Assembly (NCBI RefSeq): GCF_018282095.1
Contig: NZ_CP074127.1
Coordinates: forward strand, 310,001 to 374,000
Source of the DNA: Pseudovibrio brasiliensis
GTDB taxonomy: Bacteria; Pseudomonadota; Alphaproteobacteria; Rhizobiales; Stappiaceae
DNA: 64,000 nucleotides
Direction of reading: 5' to 3'
The notes below the pieces were generated by a model that was not told the origin of the DNA, made no database searches, and worked only from the letters and a program-made list of their open reading frames with translations. The translations under genes were made by a program, and so were the position numbers. This document shows positions 1 to 7,900 of the stretch, in pieces. The first letter of the stretch is position 1. Each line of letters starts with the position of its first letter.

Positions 1-930
1 TTCATTGCACTGCTTTATATCACAGCCCCAGCTGTGGGGGCGATGGCTCGTTTGAACATCACTGAAATGATGTGGCCAAATGGCGGTGTTAAAGGCGAAG
101 CAGTTGCTGTCGAGCAGATCCAGAACGATCCGAAGTACGATTGGATGCACACCTGGCAGAAGACTGGTCTTCTCGCTTGGGACGATAAGAACGGCGACGG
201 CAAAATCCAGTACTACAACGACAAGAATGCAGACATGCAGACACTTGCCGGTGAAAAAGGCTGGGTTGGCAACGAGTTGACCAAGTTCAACCGCGACATC
301 CTCGTGCTGGCGAACCCGGAAATCGCTAACCTGCCAGGTTGGGTGATTGGTCTGGTGGCTGCCGGTGGTTTGGCTGCGGCACTCTCAACGGCAGCAGGAT
401 TGTTGCTCGCGATCTCCTCAGCGGTCAGTCATGACCTCATTAAAGGGGCTATCAATCCGTCTATTTCGGAAAAGAACGAGTTGATGTCGGCCCGTGTGGC
501 GATGGCTGTCGCGATTGTTGTGGCAACTTATCTGGGGCTTAATCCTCCGGGGTTTGCGGCACAAACAGTTGCATTGGCCTTCGGTCTTGCCGCGGCTTCG
601 ATCTTCCCGGCGCTGATGATGGGTATCTTCTCAACCCGCATCAACAACACCGGTGCTGTTGCCGGCATGCTGGCTGGTTTGGTTGTGACTCTGGTTTACA
701 TCTTCCTGCATAAAGGTTGGTTCTTCATTCCAGGCACAAACAGCTTCACGGATGCTGATCCGCTTCTAGGTACCATCAAGTCAACGTCCTTCGGCGCAAT
801 TGGTGCAGCGGTGAACTTTGCAGTGGCTTACATCGTGGCTGGTATGACTAAAGAAACACCGGAAGCGATCAAAGATCTGGTCGAAAGCGTTCGTATCCCA
901 CGTGGTGCTGGCGCAGCTGTGGACCACTAA
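1..930 (+). CDS. Sodium:solute symporter, VC_2705/acetate-type (5' truncated by window)
   Basis: C-terminal part of a sodium/solute symporter of the SSS family that probably imports acetate or another short monocarboxylate with Na+. The frame is open to the window edge (FIALLYITAPAVGAMAR precedes the GTG at 34), so the true start lies upstream. Membrane segments include the Ser-rich helix AAALSTAAGLLLAISSAVSH around codons 125-145, which in this family carries Na+ ligands, and several further helices to about codon 285. A long hydrophilic insert at codons 30-105 (YNDKNADMQTLAGEKGW) is typical of the large VC_2705 subgroup and not of plain ActP. The DUF294 and exonuclease genes downstream are its usual companions. 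The family is secure; the substrate is inferred. Confidence 0.85.
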   Translation, partial: FIALLYITAPAVGAMARLNITEMMWPNGGVKGEAVAVEQIQNDPKYDWMHTWQKTGLLAWDDKNGDGKIQYYNDKNADMQTLAGEKGWVGNELTKFNRDILVLANPEIANLPGWVIGLVAAGGLAAALSTAAGLLLAISSAVSHDLIKGAINPSISEKNELMSARVAMAVAIVVATYLGLNPPGFAAQTVALAFGLAAASIFPALMMGIFSTRINNTGAVAGMLAGLVVTLVYIFLHKGWFFIPGTNSFTDADPLLGTIKSTSFGAIGAAVNFAVAYIVAGMTKETPEAIKDLVESVRIPRGAGAAVDH

Positions 931-980
931 GTTTAGGAAGTGGCTTGCATAAAATCTGCGAGCCGCACCCTACAAAATCA

Positions 981-1010
981 ATCCTGCCCGGCTTAGGCTG
1001 GGCAGGATCT
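981..1010 (+). terminator. Hairpin between symporter and DUF294 gene
   Basis: ATCCTGCCC (981-989) pairs with GGGCAGGAT (1000-1008), a perfect 9-bp stem with a 10-nt loop followed by CTTACTTCTTC. The tail is pyrimidine-rich but not a clean U-run, so it may attenuate between the symporter and the next gene or act as a transcript-stabilising hairpin. Confidence 0.55.
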
Positions 1011-1036
1011 TACTTCTTCTACCCAAAGGTGGAATC

Positions 1037-2866
1037 ATGCCTCTCACATCTGCGCAAATCCTGCACTTCCTGAAATCTGTACATCCTTATGATGCCCTTC
1101 CTGAGGCAGATCAGAAGGACTTGGCTGGACAGATAGGTGTTTGGGAAAAGTCGTCGGGTGAAGGCATCTACCAGCTCGGTGATGACCTGCCGGGCCTCTT
1201 TCTGATTTATGAAGGCGCAGCCGAAATCCGCGACAAGAACAATGCGATGATCAGTCGCCTTGGAATCCGGAACTCCTTTGGCGAGCGTGGGCTTCTCCTT
1301 GATGGACGTGCTGTCACATCAGCTTACAGCGCAGAGCAGACAATTCTGTTGGTATTTTCACCCGAGATTATCGCTGGCCTGATCGCAAAGTATCAACTTG
1401 TCGCCCGTTTTTTTGACAGAACACAGAAGCCACGAAGCCGTGAAAGTGATCTGACGGCGATTCCCATTGAATCCTTCATGGCATCCAACCCACTGACCTG
1501 CCGCCCTGAGGATACCGTAAAACAAGCAGCGCAGCAGATGCGTGATGCGCGTATTTCATCTCTGTGTGTGACGGATGATGAAGGCAGGCTGATTGGAATT
1601 ATCACGGTACGCGATTTATCTTTTAAAGTGCTGGCATCCGAGCTCCCTGTGGAGACACTGGTTGAAGCTGTGATGACGGCAAATCCCATTACACTGGGCC
1701 CGGCAGCAATCGGATCAGATCTGCTTCACCTTATGATGGAACGCTGCATTGGGCACGTGCCAATCGTGGAGGGTGGGCATCTGGTCGGCATGGTGACCCA
1801 GACAGACCTGACCCGTTTTCAGGCCATCAGTTCTGCTGAGTTAGTCAGCCAGGTTGCAACTGCCAAAGATGCGGAAGAGATTGCCCTAGCGACAGCCAGA
1901 ATACCAAATCTCCTCGTTCAGTTGGTTGCAGGCGGCAGCCGACATGAGATCGTGACCCGCCTGATTACGGATATTGCAGATGCGGCGACCAGACGTTTGT
2001 TGTCTTTAGCAGAAACGAAGTTTGGCCCACCACCGGTTCCTTATCTGTGGCTTGCCTGTGGCTCTCAGGGGCGCCGGGAGCAGACCGGTGTCAGTGATCA
2101 GGACAACTGTTTGATTTTGCATGACAGTGTCACAGAGACTGACCGTGAAGGGTATTTTGCTGATCTGGCTCAGTTTGTCTGCGATGGCCTGAACACCAGC
2201 GGTTACGTCTATTGTCCAGGTGATATGATGGCTACCAATCCACGATGGACGCAGCCACTTACGGTTTGGAAATCTTATTTCGAAGGTTGGATCAACAAGC
2301 CGGATCCGGAAGCGCAAATGCTGAGTTCGGTAATGTTCGATCTAAGGCCAATTGGTGGAGACACAACGCTTTTTGAGAACCTGCAAGCTGAAACACTGGA
2401 AGCTTCCAGCCGTAACTCAATCTTTGTTGCGCACATGGTCAGTAACTCTCTCAAACACACGCCGCCTTTGAGTTTGCTGCGCGGATTGGCGACCATCCGC
2501 TCCGGAGAACACAAAAACACGTTGGATATGAAACACAACGGTGTTGTGCCTGTGGTTGATCTGGCACGCATATACGCGCTGCAGGGGCAGATTGGTGCCG
2601 TTAACACCAGAGCCCGTCTGGAAGAAGCACGAGAAACTGGCCAACTGAGCAAGTCAGGCGCTGGAGATCTGTTGGATGCTTATGATTTGATTGCAGAAAC
2701 CCGCATCCAGCATCAGGCCGACCTGGTCAAACAAGGGGCTGAGCCGGACAACTTTTTGCAACCATCTACTTTGTCAGATTTTGAGCGGGCCCATGTGCGA
2801 GATGCGTTTGTAGTGGTCAAAACCATGCAATCAGCCGTTGGGCATGGCCGCGGAATGCTGAGCTAA
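1037..2866 (+). CDS. cNMP-binding / CBS-pair / DUF294 nucleotidyltransferase-like protein
   Basis: 609-aa cytosolic signalling protein. Domains in order: a Crp-like cyclic-nucleotide fold (about 10-130, with NSFGERGLLLDG like a phosphate-binding cassette), two CBS domains (about 145-200 and 210-265), a DUF294 nucleotidyltransferase-like domain (about 290-440) with GSQGRREQTGVSDQDN near residue 342, which fits the GS-x-DxD pattern of GlnD/GlnE-type enzymes, and a C-terminal DUF294_C helical domain. The family sits beside acetate-type symporters and a DnaQ-like exonuclease in many proteobacteria, so a role in controlling the carrier or sensing adenylates is inferred. No reaction is established from sequence alone. 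Confidence 0.88.
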   Translation: MPLTSAQILHFLKSVHPYDALPEADQKDLAGQIGVWEKSSGEGIYQLGDDLPGLFLIYEGAAEIRDKNNAMISRLGIRNSFGERGLLLDGRAVTSAYSAEQTILLVFSPEIIAGLIAKYQLVARFFDRTQKPRSRESDLTAIPIESFMASNPLTCRPEDTVKQAAQQMRDARISSLCVTDDEGRLIGIITVRDLSFKVLASELPVETLVEAVMTANPITLGPAAIGSDLLHLMMERCIGHVPIVEGGHLVGMVTQTDLTRFQAISSAELVSQVATAKDAEEIALATARIPNLLVQLVAGGSRHEIVTRLITDIADAATRRLLSLAETKFGPPPVPYLWLACGSQGRREQTGVSDQDNCLILHDSVTETDREGYFADLAQFVCDGLNTSGYVYCPGDMMATNPRWTQPLTVWKSYFEGWINKPDPEAQMLSSVMFDLRPIGGDTTLFENLQAETLEASSRNSIFVAHMVSNSLKHTPPLSLLRGLATIRSGEHKNTLDMKHNGVVPVVDLARIYALQGQIGAVNTRARLEEARETGQLSKSGAGDLLDAYDLIAETRIQHQADLVKQGAEPDNFLQPSTLSDFERAHVRDAFVVVKTMQSAVGHGRGMLS

Positions 2867-2926
2867 ATAATAATCATAATGGCTGGATTGAGCGAAGGCT
2901 TATGACAGCTGCTTGGGAGGAATAGA

Positions 2927-3448
2927 ATGTTTATCGAGTTGATCGGGACATTTATCGCAGGTATTGCCGGGGCTGGCCTTGTGATGCTGATCAATCATGT
3001 TCTCCGTGGACGTTTGCCGCGCTGGTTCGCTCCTGTTGCTGCGGGTCTTGCAATGCTCCTGACAACAATCTCAAGCGAGTACAGTTGGTTCTCCCGCACA
3101 AAAGACACCCTGCCAGAAGGTATGGTTGTGGCGCAAACGGTTGAGAGCAAAGCCTTCTATCGGCCATGGACGTATGTACAGCCCTTCACCGAACGATTTG
3201 TGGCAATTGATACGGCAACCATTCAGAAGCACCCAGACCAGCCAGGCATGAAGTTGGCGCAGGCCTACTTCTTTGGGCGTTGGGCACCAGTGAACAAGCT
3301 TCCTGTCCTGACAGACTGCGCGGAAGGTCGGCGAGCGGCCCTGGCAGATGGTATTGCCTTTGAAAAAGGTGGTGCAGTGACGGGCGCGCAATGGGTTACA
3401 TCTTCCAAAGATGACCCGATCATCTCAACAATATGTGGGGCAGGATAA
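2927..3448 (+). CDS. Small membrane protein, function unknown
   Basis: 173 aa. The N-terminus has two hydrophobic segments (about 3-24 and 34-50) separated by a basic turn (RGRLPRW), followed by a soluble, probably periplasmic domain of about 120 residues with two Cys (CAEGRRA and the C-terminal CGAG) that could form a disulfide. It starts with ATG after GGAGGAAT. Its TAA stop shares one base with the ATG of the next gene (TAATG), so the pair is translationally coupled. I do not recognise a family; the position suggests it works with the DUF294/exonuclease pair. Confidence 0.75.
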   Translation: MFIELIGTFIAGIAGAGLVMLINHVLRGRLPRWFAPVAAGLAMLLTTISSEYSWFSRTKDTLPEGMVVAQTVESKAFYRPWTYVQPFTERFVAIDTATIQKHPDQPGMKLAQAYFFGRWAPVNKLPVLTDCAEGRRAALADGIAFEKGGAVTGAQWVTSSKDDPIISTICGAG

Positions 3449-4863
3449 TGCTTGTAGGGCTCAGTCTACGACTTCGGATTTTTCTTCTGTTTGCAGGTGT
3501 TGCCGCAACCAGTTGTGCCGTCGTCGGAGCTGCGCTCTATTTCGGATACACCCGTATCCCTGAAACCAATGCTGCCTCCGGGTTTATTCTCGCCGGATTA
3601 CTTTCCACTTTTGGCCTGCTTGCCATCTCTGTCAGCATCTGGCTGCTCTTTGATGAAAACGTCGCTAAACCAGTGCAACAGCTTTCCGCAGCGATCCGCA
3701 CAAGAACGCACGCAGATGTGGAAGCATCAATCGACTTACAAAGTGCAAAGTATTTGGGTGACCTTGCACCAGCTGCACAGGCTGTAACAGGGCGATTGAC
3801 TGACGAAGTCGCCGGAGTGGGTGATCTGGTTGCCGATGCGACTGCTCAGTTAGCTGCTGAGCGAGAACAGCTTGCCTTGCTTCTTACCGAAATTCCCGTG
3901 GCCATCGTACTTGTCAGCCCGGCTCACAAGATCATGCTTTATGATGGACAAGCAGCAGATATCCTTGGGCAAGTCCATGTTCCTCGCCTGAGTGCATCTA
4001 TCTTTGATTACTTTGCTGAAGACGAGATCCTTGGGGCTTATGAGAAGCTCAAGGAACTGCGCACCGAAGTTGCAGTGAAGGCGAAGGGGACAAGAGGTAA
4101 TCTCAACTTCCAACTGCGCCTTAAAAAGCTCAGTCAGGCATCGGGTTACATGATCCTGATCGACGATGCCACCGCACGCTTCGCACCAGAAGCACCACGG
4201 CCATTAATCTATGATTTTGACGCCACTCAGCATTTTGAGACTGAGAAGGCGATCGAGCAGCAACTTCTGAAAGATCTGAGCTTTGTTGTGTTTGATACCG
4301 AAACCACGGGTTTGATGCCAAACAAGGATGAAATCGTTCAAATCGGCGCTGTGCGGGTTGTCAATGGAAGGATCATTCCCGGTGAAACAGTGGATCAACT
4401 GGTGAACCCGGGTCGCCCGATCCCAGCAGCGTCCACGGGAGTGCACCGCATCACCGACGACATGGTGGCAGATGCCCCGGATCCTGTGACTGCGACTTCA
4501 GATTTTCACGTATTCGCCAAAGATGCTGTTATCGTTGCCCACAACGCCCCATTCGACATGGCCTTCTTGCAACGCTACGGTCATATGTCTGGCCATGTAT
4601 GGGATCATCCAATCCTCGATACCGTTCTGCTTTCAGCCATAGTCTTCGGAGCAGAGCAGGAACACACCCTCGACGCCCTCTGCACCCGACTTGATATCGA
4701 AATCCCCGAAGCCCTCCGCCACACCGCCCTAGGCGACGCCCAAGCCACCGCCGAGGCCCTCTGCAAACTCCTCCCCATCCTGACATCCCGCGGCTTCGAA
4801 ACCTTTGGGAAGGTCGTAGAACAGACAAGAAAATATGGGCGATTGTTGAAGGATATGAATTGA
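3448..4863 (+). CDS. Membrane-anchored DnaQ-like 3'-5' exonuclease with PAS-like region
   Basis: 471 aa from the ATG at 3448, chosen over the in-frame ATG at 3433 because it forms the TAATG overlap with the upstream gene. Two N-terminal membrane helices (about 8-30 and 40-65) lead into a HAMP-like linker (NVAKPVQQLSAAIR), a PAS-like region (about 140-240: IPVAIVLVSPAHKIMLYDGQA) and a C-terminal DEDDh exonuclease domain. Exo I is VFDTETTGL, Exo II is HNAPFDMAFL, and Exo III is HTALGDAQAT with the His and Asp. The layout looks like a sensor kinase whose output module is a nuclease. This architecture recurs next to acetate-type symporters and is often labelled DNA polymerase III epsilon; a replicative role is unlikely. 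Confidence 0.85.
   Translation: MLVGLSLRLRIFLLFAGVAATSCAVVGAALYFGYTRIPETNAASGFILAGLLSTFGLLAISVSIWLLFDENVAKPVQQLSAAIRTRTHADVEASIDLQSAKYLGDLAPAAQAVTGRLTDEVAGVGDLVADATAQLAAEREQLALLLTEIPVAIVLVSPAHKIMLYDGQAADILGQVHVPRLSASIFDYFAEDEILGAYEKLKELRTEVAVKAKGTRGNLNFQLRLKKLSQASGYMILIDDATARFAPEAPRPLIYDFDATQHFETEKAIEQQLLKDLSFVVFDTETTGLMPNKDEIVQIGAVRVVNGRIIPGETVDQLVNPGRPIPAASTGVHRITDDMVADAPDPVTATSDFHVFAKDAVIVAHNAPFDMAFLQRYGHMSGHVWDHPILDTVLLSAIVFGAEQEHTLDALCTRLDIEIPEALRHTALGDAQATAEALCKLLPILTSRGFETFGKVVEQTRKYGRLLKDMN
4681..4800 (+). terminator. C-rich 3' end of exonuclease gene, candidate Rho loading site
   Basis: By my count these 120 bases hold 55 C and 23 G, against about 13 C and 14 G in a 60-base stretch 450 bases upstream. 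The bias falls mainly in synonymous positions of the last codons. No hairpin terminator follows the stop, and a convergent gene ends 110 bases away. C over G in the transcript is the known character of rut sites. Confidence 0.4.
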
Positions 4864-4972
4864 GGTTAGTGCTTACATCTCTATTCGTTTCTTCCTCTTC
4901 AAACTATATCGTATTTACAATAGCAATTGGGTAGTAGCATACTCTTGCTCAACTCGACTTCCCCCATCCCCC

Positions 4973-7900
4973 TCAATACTGCACAAACAGTCTTGCGTTG
5001 GCGCCGTGGTCTACGGCTGCGTTGGAGAGGAGGCCGTAGTAGTTGACGTTGAGTTGGATGTGCTCAGTGAGGTTGGATTGGAGGCCAGTTTCGATCAGGG
5101 CGACGTTGCGGGCGATTGGGACGCTTGCCACAGTGAATGGGTTGCCGCTGTCGATGAAGCTTTGGGTATAGTCCAGCGTTTCCGCGGAAGCATATTGCCA
5201 GGCTGCCAGTCCGACGAAACTGGTGTCGCCGTAAAGGTAGTTGGAAAGATCAAACTCGCCGCGTGTTCCCAGTGTCAGGAAGGTGAGGGAGTTGGATTGG
5301 CTGTCGGCCTTCAGTGCTGCTGCACCGCCTTTTTCATTGAAGCCGGGGCCGGTGAGATAAGCGTAGGCAACACCGGCGAAGGGTTCCAGATTGCCGTAAG
5401 TGCTTTCCAGCGTGTAGCCGAGCTCACCAAATACCTGAACGGAGCCAGCAAACTGGTCAGCTGAAAGTGTTTCCTCCGGAAAGAGGGCCACATTACGATC
5501 GGTTGCAATGTTGTACCAAGTTCCGGCAACACCGCCGCGTAATTTGACATTGTCGATCGGGTTGGTACTTGCGTAGCCGCCCACGCTGTAGCTGTCGCTG
5601 TCTGAAGAGGCATCTATGGAGCTTATGTTGATGGATGTGCGGCCAAAGCCAGCAACCACACCGAGCTGCACCATGTTGAAGTAGGTTGCATCAACACCGA
5701 CAAGAACGCCGCCGACGCTTCTGCCTGTGGTGCGGGCATTGCCGTCTGAGAAGAACTCTCCCCAGCTGCCGTAAACCTGACCCCACATCTCAAAGTCACC
5801 GACGGTGCGTGTGACCATGTCGTCATCCATTTCTGATGCAAAGGCGCTATGGGCTTTGTAAAGCCGGTCATTCACTGCCTGCCTTAGGAAGCGACTATCT
5901 GCGAGGAGGATTGCCCGGGTCGACGCGTTGATTTCACCGGAGAGGGGATCAAGAAGCGCCTTGATCTGCGCGTTGTTCATTGGCGCAAGCTGTGTGAACA
6001 GGTCTCCGCTCTCATTGATGGTATCCAATGCCAGTGTGACGGAATGTTCGTTCCGTGTATTTGCCAGACCATTGAAGTTGTTGGAGCTGCGGATGAACTG
6101 GATCGCGACATCGTTTCCATCACCCGGAATGCCGTAGAGCACGTTTACATCCAGCATGAACATATCGTGGCTGACTGAACTAAATGTGCCGGTTGGTGGC
6201 TCGGTCCCCGGTGTAGAGAGGTTGTCGATAATGACGAACTCGTCACCAATTCTCACTGGTGTTGGGCCCATCACATTCACGAGATCAAGAGCAACACCGG
6301 TCAGATCTACACTGCCACCTGCCAGAATCTGGATCTGATCTGCATTTGCCATTCCGGTAACAGGGTCAGAGCCGATTTCCATTTCCAACGTGCCGCCGGT
6401 GCCTGTGGCATCCAGACTGCCGAGCGTGATGGTGCCGAAGGAGGCGCCAGGTGCTATGATGCCGCCATTCAGAGTGACGCTGCCGCTGGCTGTTCCGTAT
6501 CCTTCCAGACGGCCATCTGAGTTAACCGTCAGGCTACCTGCCAGAGTGGAGCTGTCTGTTGAAGATGCCCCGATCCGCATGGTGCCGCCGTTGATGGTTG
6601 AGCTGACCAGTGATTTGGTGCCATCTGAGAGAATAAGAGTGCCAGCACCGTTCTTAAGGAAGGTGCCGCCACCGGGGGAGGCGTTGCCGGTCCAGGTGAG
6701 GGTGGCACCTGCATTGGCCATATCGATGGCGTTGTCGTTGCTGTTCACTTGCAGTTTAGTGGTATCGACGGTTTCACTGCCTGTGCCCAGATAGAACAGG
6801 GTGCCGCCATTGATGATCACATCGCCGGAACCAATGGCGGAGGTGGAGAAGCCTTCTAAACCAACAGTACCGGAATCAATTTCAATATCAGCAGAATAAT
6901 CAGAGTTGTCGCCCAGCAGGTTAACTTCGCCCGGGCCGGTGAAGGTGACCTGATCTGAACCTGTGAGACCTGACATGATGTTGATTTGACCGACCACATC
7001 AGTTGTACCCACCACGTTCCCGGCACCGGAAAACATCAGCTCATTGATGGTGACTGTGCTGCCGCCTGTATAGGTCAGGGTCGAGGAGTTCAGTGTGATG
7101 CCGACGTTACCATTGCCGATGTTAGCACCGTCATTAAAGATCAGCTCGGTGTCAGTCACGTCAAGGTCACCAGTCCATGAGCTGTTGGTGCCGGTGAGGG
7201 TGGCTGTTTGACCACCATCGATGGACAAGTTGCCTGAGCCAGAAAGATTGGAGGAGATTTCCAGATCGACTGTATTGTCATCTATGTCGATTGTATTGCT
7301 TGTACCACTGGCGATCGCAATCCTTGAGAGATTGACGTCTGTGGTGCCCTGATAAAGCAAATTACCGTTGCTGAGGGTGGTTGTGCCAAGCCCAAGGCGG
7401 TCCGGGTCGGTAAACTCGATGGAACTGTTTTCCTGAACGATGAGGCCACCGGAGAAGCTGTTATTGCCTTGCAGGTTGACTGTGCCGCCAGATCCAATGG
7501 TGAGTGTGCCTGGTGTGCTGCCACCATCTGTAATGTCGCCGGTCAGCGTCAGGGTACGGCCTGATATGACATCAAGAGTGCCATCGTTATGCATCTCAAA
7601 ATCGTTTGCAATGCTGATATCAGAACCGGAAGAAAAGCTTAAATCCCCTCCATAGTAAAGAATGCTTCCAGTGCCGATATTGGCTGCTGCTTCGAACTGT
7701 ACCGTACCTTCAGCCAAATCTAATCCGCCACTGAAGGAACTGCCTGCACCAGCCAGAACCAGTAAGCCATCACCAAGTTTCTTTAAACGGCCTGTCCCGC
7801 TGATATCGTTGCTTGCTGCGAGAATATCTCCAGAACCAACCTCGATTGTGGATGTCCCATCCAGGTCTATGAGGTTATTGATTACAGCAGTTGTGCCGAT

